Notes: generated by a model from the letters alone, not told the origin. A stretch of DNA of 42,297 nucleotides from an uncultured Oscillospiraceae bacterium (GCA_934670025.1 CAKUOS010000012.1:1-42297), one strand, 5' to 3'. Shown: positions 14,971 to 22,649, counted from the first letter of the stretch. A program made the numbers and translations.

Positions 14971-15777
14971 ATGTCCCTTGCGGAAAAGCGGCTGTTCCTG
15001 CTGGACATGGACGGCACGATCTATCTGAGCGACACGCTCTTTGACGGCACGGCGGACTTCCTGCAATACGTGCGCGCCATCGGCGGCCGCTATCTGTTCC
15101 TGACGAACAATTCCTCGCGCGGCACCGACGCCTATATTGAAAAGCTCGCGCGCCTCGGCATCCCGGCCTTTCCCGACGATTTTCTCACCAGCGCGGACGC
15201 GGCCATCCGCTACCTGCAAGGCAAATACCGCCCGGACACGGTCTATTACGTCTGCGGCACCGAGTCGCTCAAAGATCAGCTGCGCCTCGCGGGCCTTCGC
15301 GTGGCCGAGACGCTGCGGGACGATATCTCCGTCGTTTTGCTCGGCTACGACACGGAGCTGACGTATGAAAAGCTCGAAACCTGCTGTATCCTCCTGAATC
15401 GCGGCGCGGACTACGTCGCCACGCATCCGGATCTCGTCTGTCCCACGTGGTACGGCAGCGCGCCCGACTGCGGCAGCGTCATCGAAATGCTCCATACGGC
15501 CACCGGCCGCCGGCCGAAGGTCATCGGCAAGCCGCAGCCCGAGATGGCGCTGCTCGCCATGGAGCGCACGGGCTTTTCCCCGCGTCAGACCTGCCTCATC
15601 GGCGACCGCGTCTATACCGACATCGCCTGCGGCGTGAACGCCGGGATCGACACGATTTTTGTCCTCTCGGGCGAGGGCGTCATGGACGATATCCCAAAAT
15701 ACCATGTGCAGCCCACATACTGTATGCAGAATATCCGCGAAGTCCTCAACACACTACAAAAGGGAGAAGAGAAATGA
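14971..15777 (+). CDS. HAD-superfamily (subclass IIA, NagD-like) phosphatase
   Basis: This 268-residue cytosolic phosphatase has a Rossmann core with a C2 cap. Motif I LLDMDGTIY (nucleophile Asp12, acid Asp14), motif II FLTNNSSRG, motif III Lys in GKPQPEMALLAME and motif IV GDRVYTDIACGVNAG are all present. HAD-IIA members hydrolyse small phosphates such as p-nitrophenyl phosphate, glycerol phosphates and nucleotides; the substrate here is unknown. It overlaps the MFS gene by four bases (ATGA), so the two are translated together. With a glycerophosphodiesterase downstream, glycerol-3-phosphate dephosphorylation is an attractive but unproven role. Confidence 0.92.
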   Translation: MSLAEKRLFLLDMDGTIYLSDTLFDGTADFLQYVRAIGGRYLFLTNNSSRGTDAYIEKLARLGIPAFPDDFLTSADAAIRYLQGKYRPDTVYYVCGTESLKDQLRLAGLRVAETLRDDISVVLLGYDTELTYEKLETCCILLNRGADYVATHPDLVCPTWYGSAPDCGSVIEMLHTATGRRPKVIGKPQPEMALLAMERTGFSPRQTCLIGDRVYTDIACGVNAGIDTIFVLSGEGVMDDIPKYHVQPTYCMQNIREVLNTLQKGEEK

Positions 15778-17108
15778 AGCTCAACAACAAGCGCACCATC
15801 CTCGTCGGCCTTGCGTTCCTCTCCATCTGCGCCTTCTGGCAGATGTACGACAGCGTCGTGCCGCTCATCCTGACCAAGACCTTCCACATGAACGAGACGT
15901 TCTCCGGCGCGATCATGGCCGCGGACAATATTCTGGCCCTGTTCCTGCTGCCGTTTTTCGGCTCGCTGTCCGACCGGACGCACACAAAGATCGGCAAGCG
16001 GATGCCCTTCATCCTCTTCGGCACCGGCTGCGCCGTCATCCTCATGAACATCCTGCCGCTGCTCGATAACGGCTACGCGGCCGCGCCGTCGCCCTTTAAA
16101 ATGGCCTCGTTCGTCATCGTCCTCGGCCTGCTGCTCGTCTCCATGGGCACCTACCGCTCGCCCGCGGTCGCGCTCATGCCCGACGTCACGCCGAAGCCGC
16201 TGCGCTCGCGCGCCAACGCCATCATCAACCTCATGGGCGCGGTCGGCGGCATTCTCTATCTTGCCGTCGCGGCCGTGCTCTATCCCAATTCCAAAACGGC
16301 CGGGCTTGACCACGTCAATTATCAGCCGCTGTTCATCGTCGTCTCGGCCATCATGTTCCTCGCCGTCGGCGCGTTGTTCCTGACCATCAAGGAGCCGAAG
16401 CTCACCGCTGAAAATCAGGCCCTTGAAAAGGCGCATCCCGAGTGGAACCTTGCGACCGACGACGGCAGCGGCCACGAGACGCTGCCCGCGCCCGTCAGGC
16501 GGAGCCTCGGCTTCCTGCTTGCGTCCATCGCGCTGTGGTTCATCGGCTATAACGGCGTGACGACGTGGTTCTCGACGTATGTCGACGTCGTCATGGGCCA
16601 GGGCCTCGGCGGCGCGTCGACGTGCCTGCTCATCGCCACGGCCGGCGCCATCGTCTCGTACATCCCCATCGGCGTCATCGCCTCGAAGATCGGCCGCAAG
16701 CGCACCATCCAGTGCGGCATCATCCTGCTTGCCGTGTGCTTTGCGCTCGGCTACGTGCTGACGACGGCCTTCTCGTCCATCAACGCCGTCATGTTCGTCG
16801 TCTTTGCGCTCGTGGGCCTTGCGTGGGCGGCGATCAACGTCAACTCGCTTCCCATGGTCGTCGAGATGTGCAAGGGCTCGGACATCGGCAAGTTCACCGG
16901 CTATTACTATACGGCCTCCATGGCCGCGCAGGTCGTCACGCCCATCGTCGCCGGTACGCTCATGCGCAAAATCGACTACCGCGTCCTGTTCCCGTATGCG
17001 GCGTTCTTCGTGGTCATGAGCTTTGTGACGATGCTCTTCGTGCGCCACGGCGACGTGAAGGCCGCGGCCAAAAAGGGCCTCGAGGCATTCGAGGAAATGG
17101 ACGACTGA
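15774..17108 (+). CDS. MFS transporter, GPH/SLC45-like
   Basis: This 444-residue integral membrane carrier has about 12 helices and two halves joined by a loop near residues 205-245 (KEPKLTAENQALEKAHPEWN). The loop after helix 2 reads GSLSDRTHTKIGKRMPFI, which matches the Asp-Arg...Gly-Lys-Arg-x-Pro motif of glycoside-pentoside-hexuronide and SLC45-type carriers. A second copy in the C-terminal half is ASKIGRKRTI. The substrate is probably a sugar or related polyol, but the sequence does not decide it. The start (15774) overlaps the stop of the HAD gene. The HAD partner may dephosphorylate the imported or exported compound. Confidence 0.9.
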   Translation: MKLNNKRTILVGLAFLSICAFWQMYDSVVPLILTKTFHMNETFSGAIMAADNILALFLLPFFGSLSDRTHTKIGKRMPFILFGTGCAVILMNILPLLDNGYAAAPSPFKMASFVIVLGLLLVSMGTYRSPAVALMPDVTPKPLRSRANAIINLMGAVGGILYLAVAAVLYPNSKTAGLDHVNYQPLFIVVSAIMFLAVGALFLTIKEPKLTAENQALEKAHPEWNLATDDGSGHETLPAPVRRSLGFLLASIALWFIGYNGVTTWFSTYVDVVMGQGLGGASTCLLIATAGAIVSYIPIGVIASKIGRKRTIQCGIILLAVCFALGYVLTTAFSSINAVMFVVFALVGLAWAAINVNSLPMVVEMCKGSDIGKFTGYYYTASMAAQVVTPIVAGTLMRKIDYRVLFPYAAFFVVMSFVTMLFVRHGDVKAAAKKGLEAFEEMDD

Positions 17109-17140
17109 GCGTCAGAACAGGGGGACAGCCCTGCCCACTT

Positions 17141-17255
17141 GACCTCTCCGCCTCGCTTTGCTCGGCACCTCCCCTTATGAAGGGGAGGCTTTGGACTGCG
17201 CAAACCCCTTGGCTCCCCTTGTGAAGGGGAGGTGGCCCGAAGGGCCGGAGAGGTC
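17141..17255. repeat. Short inverted-repeat element, copy 1 (two hairpins)
   Basis: The element is bounded by GACCTCTCCG (17141-17150) and its perfect complement CGGAGAGGTC (17246-17255). Inside are two similar hairpins, CCTCCCCTT/AAGGGGAGG (17168-17188) and CTCCCCTT/AAGGGGAG (17213-17231). The left 60 bp recur almost exactly at 39018. It is non-coding and lies in the 215-bp gap between the MFS and GDPD genes. It resembles REP/MITE-like repeats dispersed in clostridial genomes. Confidence 0.8.
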
Positions 17256-17323
17256 GAACTGGCAAGGGGCGGCCCCTGCGATTCTTGTCCCACATCCCAC
17301 CACATACAGAAAGAAGTCTTACC

Positions 17324-18148
17324 ATGCATCCGATCCTTCTCATCCTGCTTATCCTGCTTGCGCTTTTTGCGCTGCTGCTTCTGGCGCTGCGCTGCCGCCG
17401 GGGCCATGAAAAATGGCCGCTGCTGCGGCAGTACCGCTACGCGCACCGCGGCTATCACGACAAACCCGTCGTGCCCGAAAATTCCCTCCCGGCCTTTCGC
17501 CGCGCCATCGCACGCGGCTTCGGCGCGGAGCTGGACGTGCATCTTCTGAAAGACGGCACGCTTGCCGTCTTCCACGATTCCGATCTGCGCCGCTGCGCGA
17601 ACGTCGACGGCCAGATCGAGGATCTGACGCTGGCGGAGCTGAAAGCCCTCCGTCTCGAGGGCACGGACGAGCAGATCCCGACCTTTGACGAGGTCCTCGC
17701 GCTCTTCGAACACGCCACGCCCCTCATCATCGAGCTCAAAACCGCCCGCGGCAATCATTTCGCCCTGACGAAGGCCGTCTGCGAGCGGCTGGACAGCTAC
17801 GCGGGCGAATACTGCATCGAGTCGTTCGATCCCTTCGCGCTCATCGACCTCAAAAAGCTCCGCCCGGCCGTCTGCCGCGGCCAGCTCTCCATGAATTTTG
17901 AAAAGGACAAAGCCGGCCTGCCGTTTTACAAGCGCTTCATTGCCGGCAATATGCTCCTGAACTTCCTGAGCGTCCCGGATTTCATCGCCTATAAATTCGA
18001 AGACCGCCGCGGGCTCTGCGCGCGGCTGTGTACGCGCGTGTGGGGCGCGCAGCCGGTCTACTGGACGATCCGCAAAAAGGCGGATATGCTGACCGGCGAA
18101 GCAGAAGGCGGCATCCCGATCTTCGAGCGCTTCGACCCCGATCTGTAA
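17324..18148 (+). CDS. Membrane-anchored glycerophosphodiester phosphodiesterase
   Basis: This 274-residue protein starts with one membrane anchor (about 2-22) followed by a basic RCRRGHEKW, and then a GDPD TIM barrel. Catalytic and metal motifs are all there: AHRG (His), VPENSLPAF (Glu-Asn), GAELDVHLLKDG (metal Glu and Asp) and AVFHDSDLRR (catalytic His-Asp). The family hydrolyses glycerophosphodiesters to sn-glycerol-3-phosphate and an alcohol. Here it may recycle phospholipid or lipoteichoic-acid breakdown products. The ATG at 17324 has AGAAAGAAG upstream. A longer frame upstream lacks coding character. Confidence 0.93.
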   Translation: MHPILLILLILLALFALLLLALRCRRGHEKWPLLRQYRYAHRGYHDKPVVPENSLPAFRRAIARGFGAELDVHLLKDGTLAVFHDSDLRRCANVDGQIEDLTLAELKALRLEGTDEQIPTFDEVLALFEHATPLIIELKTARGNHFALTKAVCERLDSYAGEYCIESFDPFALIDLKKLRPAVCRGQLSMNFEKDKAGLPFYKRFIAGNMLLNFLSVPDFIAYKFEDRRGLCARLCTRVWGAQPVYWTIRKKADMLTGEAEGGIPIFERFDPDL

Positions 18149-18156
18149 AATCAAAA

Positions 18157-18181
18157 GCCAGCCCGTATGGGCTGGCCTTTT
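18157..18181 (+). terminator. Intrinsic terminator after the GDPD gene
   Basis: GCCAGCCC pairs with GGGCTGGC around GTAT and is followed by CTTTTTG. It lies between two convergent genes. Confidence 0.88.
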
Positions 18182-18190
18182 TGTTACGGA

Positions 18191-19174
18191 TTACGGATTT
18201 TGCGGTTCGGCGGGCTTGGCCTTGACGCGCGCGGATCTGCGCCGCCGCGAGCGGCGCGGCCGCGGCTTTTCCGCGAGCGCCGCGTAGCTCTTCTGCACCT
18301 GCTCGGTCGGCTCGTAGATGAGACGGCTGACGCGCATGGCGTCGTCCTCATGCACCAGCCGCACGCGGATGTAAAAATCCCCGTCCGTCTCGCAGTGCGC
18401 CTTCGTCAGATACCGCCGTCCCTGCTGCGTATACCATTTCCCGGCCGTCATCCGTTCGCCGCAGACCGGGCAGCGGTTTTCCTTTCCGCTCATCGCGCCG
18501 AGCGCGGCGGCCTTGTCCTGATACCCGTGGAAGACGGCGCGCTGCACGCATCCGGGCAGCTCCGCGCCGTGGAAGCCGTTCTCGTGCGCCTGCACGGCGG
18601 CCTCATACGCTTCGATGCCCTCGGCAAGCCGCAGCTTCCGGCACACGAGCGCCGTGTGATACGCATCGCCGAGCGCGTCGTGCGCGGCGCGGGTCGGTTC
18701 GATGTCCATCATCTGCATCGCGGTGGACAGCGCCTTCTGCGCGTCCGAGCCGTCGGTCTGCGCGTTGAAAATGAGCTGCGCGTTGTACCATTTCGCGGTC
18801 CATGCGTCCGGAAGCCCGAACACCGCGAGATTTTCCCGCAGCACGGTAATGTCGTCGAAGCCCCACGTCAGAAATGTGCAGTCTTCTCCGCACCACGCCT
18901 CAAACTGCGCCGCGGCCTCCGGGAACGTCACGCCCTTTTCGCGCAGCACGCTGTCGCGGATGCCGGTCAGCGAAGCGACCTTGTGATTCATTTTTCTGAA
19001 ATATTTCGGCCGGATGAGGATCTGGAACTCGTCCGCGACCTGCTGGTCCTGCGTCATGCGCACGGCGCCGATCTGTACGATCTCGCCGCGCATCGGCGAC
19101 GGCAGCGGCTTTTTCGCGCTGTAGGACCCGGGCCAGGGCTGATTCCATTCCATATCCAGAATAATATACTGCAT
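18191..19174 (-). CDS. DEDDh 3'-5' exonuclease domain protein (DnaQ/RNase T-like)
   Basis: This 327-residue protein has an N-terminal exonuclease fold (about 1-185). Motif I is ILDMEWN (Asp7, Glu9), motif II is WGFDDITVL, and motif III AHDALGDAYHT gives the His and last Asp of the DEDDh set, so the nuclease should be active. The C-terminal part (about 210-327) has a short Cys cluster (CPVCGERMTAGKWY, then KAHC) that may bind zinc, and ends in a very basic tail (RPRRSRRRRSARVKAK) suited to nucleic-acid binding. DNA versus RNA substrate cannot be told. AAAGGAG precedes the ATG. Confidence 0.9.
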   Translation of the reverse strand: MQYIILDMEWNQPWPGSYSAKKPLPSPMRGEIVQIGAVRMTQDQQVADEFQILIRPKYFRKMNHKVASLTGIRDSVLREKGVTFPEAAAQFEAWCGEDCTFLTWGFDDITVLRENLAVFGLPDAWTAKWYNAQLIFNAQTDGSDAQKALSTAMQMMDIEPTRAAHDALGDAYHTALVCRKLRLAEGIEAYEAAVQAHENGFHGAELPGCVQRAVFHGYQDKAAALGAMSGKENRCPVCGERMTAGKWYTQQGRRYLTKAHCETDGDFYIRVRLVHEDDAMRVSRLIYEPTEQVQKSYAALAEKPRPRRSRRRRSARVKAKPAEPQNP

Positions 19175-19195
19175 ATCGTCAAACTCCTTTGCGTG

Positions 19196-19223
19196 CCGTT
19201 TGTTATGGTATCATAAACAACGG
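19196..19223. promoter_or_regulatory. 28-bp imperfect palindrome in a divergent intergenic region
   Basis: The half-sites CCGTTTGTTATGGT and ATCATAAACAACGG match as inverted repeats at 11 of 14 positions. The site lies 22 bp before the exonuclease ATG and within the region where its promoter must lie, so it looks like an operator. A weak rightward promoter, TAAACA-17-TAGAAT (19230-19258), follows. Confidence 0.45.
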
Positions 19224-19291
19224 AGTCTGTAAACAAAAATTCGCCGTCTGCATAGAATAAGCCAGTAAAATGGGAAGGCAGGCGCAAAAAT

Positions 19292-20053
19292 ATGCCAGTT
19301 TTATTCTTAAGTCCGTCCACACAGTATTTCAATCCCTACGTCACCACCGGCGACGAGCGCTATTGGATGAACGCCCTCGCCGACGAGATGGAGCCGTATC
19401 TGCACGCCAGCGGCATCACTGTCGTGCGCAACGATCCGAACGGCAGCGCGGTGCAGTCCATCCGCGATTCCAACGCACTGGGGCCCGATTTCCATCTGGC
19501 CCTGCACTCCAACGCCGGGCCGCAGGCGCTGGCCGGGCAGCTGCGCGGCGTGGATCTGTACTATTACCCCACGAGCGAGGCCGGGCTTCGCATGGCGAAT
19601 ATTCTCGTCGACAATCTCAAGACCGTCTATCCGGATCCCGGCCGCGTGCAGGCGCGCGCGACGACCGTCATCGGCGAGGTGCGCCGTACCCGCGCCCCGG
19701 CCGTTCTGGCCGAGATCGGCTATCATGACAACGTCGACGACGCCAACTGGCTGACCGGCAATCTTGACGCGGTCGCACGCGCGATGGCGGAGGGCGTGAC
19801 GGAGTATTTCGGCGTTCCGTTCCTCACGCCCGGCGCGGAGTTTGAGGCCTCCGTCCAGTCGCCCGACGGCTACGCGAACCTGCGCAGCTATCCCACGTCC
19901 GACGCGGCGATCCTCGCCGCGCTGCCGAACGGCACGGCTGTTACGGTCCTGGGCGATTTTGACACGTGGTACACCGTCCGCGCAGGCGAGCGGTATGGCT
20001 TCCTGCCCGTTTCCGACGTGCAGCTGGCCGTCATGCCCCTGACCGACAGCTGA
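19292..20053 (+). CDS. N-acetylmuramoyl-L-alanine amidase-like protein with SH3-type domain
   Basis: This 253-residue protein has an Amidase_3-type domain (about 1-178) and a bacterial SH3 domain (about 185-250, ASVQSPDGYANLRSYPTSDA and TVLGDFDTWYTVRAGERYGF). The amidase half keeps a Glu metal ligand (GDERYWMNALAD), the His of LALHSNAG and the catalytic Glu of VLAEIGYHDN. The usual first zinc ligand in DPGHGG is replaced by SPSTQYFNP, so zinc binding is altered or the enzyme acts differently. No signal peptide is seen, though the likely substrate, peptidoglycan, is outside. The ribosome site is weak (GGAAGG about 13 bases upstream). It could be released by lysis, exported by another route, or act on imported muropeptides. 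Confidence 0.85.
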   Translation: MPVLFLSPSTQYFNPYVTTGDERYWMNALADEMEPYLHASGITVVRNDPNGSAVQSIRDSNALGPDFHLALHSNAGPQALAGQLRGVDLYYYPTSEAGLRMANILVDNLKTVYPDPGRVQARATTVIGEVRRTRAPAVLAEIGYHDNVDDANWLTGNLDAVARAMAEGVTEYFGVPFLTPGAEFEASVQSPDGYANLRSYPTSDAAILAALPNGTAVTVLGDFDTWYTVRAGERYGFLPVSDVQLAVMPLTDS

Positions 20054-20098
20054 AAAAACGCCCGCAGGAAGCCGTAGAGGCCGACGTGTCTCCGACAG

Positions 20099-20132
20099 CC
20101 ATATCTTTTCCCGTGCGTGGGAAAAGATATGG
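20099..20132. terminator. Perfect 14-bp hairpin downstream of the amidase gene
   Basis: CCATATCTTTTCCC and GGGAAAAGATATGG flank GTGCGT. There is no T-run directly after, so a Rho-independent stop is not certain. It may belong to a repeat. Confidence 0.5.
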
Positions 20133-20282
20133 AAGAAAAGGACGCTTTTCTGCTCAAAAACCGCCATCACGAGCCTGCTCAAAAAAGGGACGGTCTTCAC
20201 CGACCGCCCCTCATGCCTATCTAAAAGCCAAACCGCAAACTTGGTTTGCGACCTGTTTTTTGCATTGGTCTTCCACATTTGC

Positions 20283-20452
20283 GTAGGGGCCGATGCCCAC
20301 ATCGGCCCGCGCAGTATGCACGTCCGAAACGCGAAACCCTTCGGCAAATTCGAGGGTTCTCAGGCGGGCCGATGCGACGCCCGCAGGCTAGTTTCGAGGC
20401 GCAACCGCGCGTAGCGCGGCTCTTAGCGCCGAAGATGGGCATCGGCCCCTAC
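20283..20452. repeat. 170-bp element with 17-bp perfect terminal inverted repeats
   Basis: GTAGGGGCCGATGCCCA (20283-20299) and TGGGCATCGGCCCCTAC (20436-20452) are exact inverted copies. The left end also forms its own hairpin, GGGCCGATG-CCCA-CATCGGCCC. The element has no coding capacity. It looks like a miniature inverted-repeat element of the kind scattered between genes in Oscillospirales. Confidence 0.8.
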
Positions 20453-20491
20453 AAAAGGGTTCTGTCAGGATGGTGCCGTCGGAGACATCAT

Positions 20492-21187
20492 TTACTCCAC
20501 CGTAAACACCGCCGAGATGGTCGTCATGGCCATATCCGCGTCCGTGGGGCCTTCGCAGTACAGAACGTCCTGCACGAGGCGGTATTCGCCCGGCTCCAGC
20601 GCGCCGTAGCGCTCCTGCCAGTCGGCCTGCACCTCAAACGCGCCGTCGTCTGTCTGCGACAGCGTCCCGACCGGCTCGCTGTCTGTCAGAAGCGGCAGCG
20701 CCTGCCAGCCCTCGTCCGTCCGCCGTTCGATGGTAAACCCGCCGCAGAGCGTGATCTCCGTCGTCGAGCAGAATACCGCCGACGTTGGCGTGATGGTTTT
20801 CGGCCTGACGTTGAAGCCGTCCGCCGGGAATGCCCGCAGAGCCGTTTCCGCCTGTTCCGCGTGCTGCTTCGTGGCCGCTTCGCCCGCATCCGCCTCTTCC
20901 GGCGCGGCGGCCGCGGGCGCTTCGGCCATCTCCATCATTTCCGCCTCCGCGGGCGCCTCCGCCGCCATCATCGGCGCAGCGCTGTCCGCCGATATGGCCT
21001 CCGTTTTCTGCTGCATCCGCGGCAGCGCGACGGCTGCGATGCCAATGACCAGCGCGCAGCACGCGGCCAGCGCCGCCCAGCGTCCCCAGTGATGCTTCAC
21101 CTTTTTGACCGGCGCGTCCGCGCGGGCGATCAGATCGTCTCCGACGTCCGCGATCGCGCGAAACAGCGCCTCCGATTGCTTTTTCAT
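20492..21187 (-). CDS. Membrane protein with outer Ig-like domain, probable anti-sigma partner
   Basis: This 231-residue protein has a short cytoplasmic part (about 1-34), one membrane helix (about 35-55, WAALAACCALVIGIAAVAL), a low-complexity Ala/Glu/Met linker (about 60-115) and an outer beta-rich domain (about 120-231). That domain has two Cys and the pattern TPTSAVFCSTTEITLCGGFT...ALEPGEYRLVQDV, like Ig-like domains of other clostridial lipo- and membrane proteins. It is translationally coupled (ATGA) to the sigma gene upstream, so it probably holds or tunes that sigma factor, although no zinc anti-sigma motif (HxxxCxxC) is seen. The signal is unknown. Confidence 0.78.
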   Translation of the reverse strand: MKKQSEALFRAIADVGDDLIARADAPVKKVKHHWGRWAALAACCALVIGIAAVALPRMQQKTEAISADSAAPMMAAEAPAEAEMMEMAEAPAAAAPEEADAGEAATKQHAEQAETALRAFPADGFNVRPKTITPTSAVFCSTTEITLCGGFTIERRTDEGWQALPLLTDSEPVGTLSQTDDGAFEVQADWQERYGALEPGEYRLVQDVLYCEGPTDADMAMTTISAVFTVE

Positions 21188-21744
21188 ACCGTGATCCCCT
21201 CCGCGGCCAGATAGCGCCGCAGCTTCTCCCGCGTGCGGAAGAGCACGGACTTGGCCGTATTTTCCTTCATGTCATACCGCGCGGCAATGGTCTGCACCGA
21301 GTCGACGTACCAGTACCGCCGCATGAAAATATCGCACTCGCGCGCCGGCAGCGTCCGCAAAAAGCGGTCGATGACGGCCGCAAGCTCCTTCTGCTCCAGT
21401 TCGCCCTCGACGGATGCGCGCGAGGGCACACACTCCGAAAGCTCGTCGAGCGCCAGCGGCAAAGAGCCGCCGCCGCGTTTTTCAGCCGTCTGCTTCCTGC
21501 ACCGGTCGAACGACAGATTGCGCGTGATCCTGCCGAGGAACGCCGACAGTACCGACGGCCTTTGCGGCGGCATCGCGTTCCATGCGCGCAGCCATGTGTC
21601 GCTGACGCATTCCTCCGTGTCCTCGCGGCTGTGCAGGATGTTGTGCGCGATGGAGCGGCAGTAGCCGCCGTATTTTGTCTCCGTTTCGCTGAGCGCGCGC
21701 TCCTCGCGCGCCCAATACAGGTCAATGATCGCCGCATCCTCCAA
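21184..21744 (-). CDS. ECF-type RNA polymerase sigma factor
   Basis: This 186-residue sigma-70 family protein has region 2 (DLYWAREERALSETETKYGG, then EDTEECVSDTWLRAWN) binding core polymerase and the -10 box. Region 4 is a helix-turn-helix (LPARECDIFMRRYWYVDSVQ, then IAARYDMKENTAKSVLFRTR) binding the -35. The best start is a TTG at 21744, giving MEDAAIIDLYW as in relatives, with GGGGAG upstream. The open frame further upstream lacks a ribosome site and overlaps the promoter. It overlaps the membrane protein gene by four bases, the usual sigma/anti-sigma order. The regulon is unknown. Confidence 0.9.
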   Translation of the reverse strand: MEDAAIIDLYWAREERALSETETKYGGYCRSIAHNILHSREDTEECVSDTWLRAWNAMPPQRPSVLSAFLGRITRNLSFDRCRKQTAEKRGGGSLPLALDELSECVPSRASVEGELEQKELAAVIDRFLRTLPARECDIFMRRYWYVDSVQTIAARYDMKENTAKSVLFRTREKLRRYLAAEGITV

Positions 21745-21810
21745 GATCGTGGCTCCCCTTTCTGTCTCTGAATGTAAAGACGCAAAACCGCGTCCGAGGT
21801 TTCGCCTTCC

Positions 21811-21839
21811 AGTATAGCATTGCGAAAGTTTTTTGAAAA
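21811..21839 (-). promoter_or_regulatory. Promoter of the sigma factor operon
   Basis: Read leftwards: TTTTCA (21839-21834), 17 bp, TATACT (21816-21811). It looks like a housekeeping (SigA) promoter rather than an ECF one, and it overlaps the divergent ymdB-like promoter. Confidence 0.5.
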
Positions 21840-21848
21840 TGGTATACT
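21820..21848 (+). promoter_or_regulatory. Promoter of the YmdB-YhaO-YhaN operon
   Basis: TTGCGA (21820-21825), 17 bp, TATACT (21843-21848). Confidence 0.65.
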
Positions 21849-21875
21849 GAAAAAAATAATTGGGAGGTGCTTGCG

Positions 21876-22649
21876 ATGGAGCTTCGCGTTCTGGCCGTGG
21901 GCGATGTGACATATGAGGGCGGCCTGCGGTGCCTGGAAAAGCATCTGCGGCAGGTAAAGCGGCTCTACGGCGTGGATTTCTGCGTTGTCAACGGCGAAAA
22001 CGTCGCCGGGACGGGCTTGACGCCCGCGCACGCTTCGGCGCTGTTCGACGCCGGGGCCGACGTCATCACCCTCGGCAACCATTCCTTCGACCGCCGCGAG
22101 ATCTGTTCCTATCTCGACGACAGCCGTTATATCCTCCGCCCGGCGAACCTGCGGCCGAGCCTTCCCGGGCGCGGCTACGGCGTGTTCGACACGAAGGCCG
22201 GGCCGGTGGCCGTCGTGAATCTGCTCGGCCGTCTGAACCTTGACTTCCGCGCGGACGATCCGTTCGGCACGATGGACCGGCTCCTGACGGAGCTGGACGC
22301 GCCGGTGCTGCTTGATTTTCACGCCGAGACGACCAGCGAAAAGCTCGCGCTCGGCTATTACCTCGACGGCCGCGTCGCGGCCCAGTGGGGCACGCATACG
22401 CACGTCCAGACCGCCGACGAGCAGATCCTGCCGCACGGCACGGGCTATATCACGGACCTTGGCATGACGGGGCCGGTGCATTCCGTGCTCGGCATCCGGC
22501 CGGAGCAGTCCATCGCGCATTTCCGGGGCGAACTCTCCGCACGCTATGCCTCCGCGCCCGGGCCGTGCGCGATGTGCGGCGCGGTTTTTACCGTCGATAT
22601 GACCAGCCGCCTGTGTACGCAGGCAGAAAGGGTGAGGATCGTTGATTAA
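21876..22649 (+). CDS. YmdB-family metallophosphoesterase (TIGR00282)
   Basis: This 257-residue cytosolic calcineurin-type phosphoesterase matches YmdB, a 2',3'-cyclic nucleotide phosphodiesterase that affects biofilm and RNA turnover in Bacillus. Metal and catalytic motifs are all visible: GDV (Asp), VNGENVAGTGLT (Glu, Asn), TLGNHSFDRR (Asn-His), LLDFHAETTSEK (His) and WGTHTHVQTAD (His-x-His). GGGAGG lies eight bases before the ATG at 21876; a GTG nine bases earlier is possible. It overlaps the next gene by eight bases. In Bacillus ymdB usually sits near rny (RNase Y), but here it leads a nuclease-like operon. Confidence 0.93.
   Translation: MELRVLAVGDVTYEGGLRCLEKHLRQVKRLYGVDFCVVNGENVAGTGLTPAHASALFDAGADVITLGNHSFDRREICSYLDDSRYILRPANLRPSLPGRGYGVFDTKAGPVAVVNLLGRLNLDFRADDPFGTMDRLLTELDAPVLLDFHAETTSEKLALGYYLDGRVAAQWGTHTHVQTADEQILPHGTGYITDLGMTGPVHSVLGIRPEQSIAHFRGELSARYASAPGPCAMCGAVFTVDMTSRLCTQAERVRIVD

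Larger units (their letters stand above)
20054..20491. other. Non-coding stretch rich in hairpins
   Basis: No credible gene lies in these 438 bp. The stretch holds a 14-bp perfect hairpin (20099-20132, stem CCATATCTTTTCCC, loop GTGCGT), a small hairpin CGCAAAC-TTG-GTTTGCG (20234-20250) and a 170-bp element with long terminal inverted repeats. Any of these could terminate the amidase transcript or the convergent anti-sigma transcript. Confidence 0.75.

Noticed and set aside
14854..15705. N-terminal extension of the mutY frame to 15705
   Set aside because: It overlaps the divergent HAD gene and both promoters; the ATG at 14853 has a strong ribosome site and starts the homology.
15612..17048. 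Long minus-strand frame opposite the MFS gene
   Set aside because: Asp/His/Arg-rich antisense shadow of a clear transporter.
17141..17255. CRISPR array
   Set aside because: Only two hairpin units within one palindromic element; no regular repeat-spacer pattern and no cas genes.
20246..21214. 322-codon plus-strand frame across the repeat element and the anti-sigma gene
   Set aside because: Arg/His-rich shadow that crosses the inverted-repeat element; the minus-strand gene is coupled to the sigma gene.
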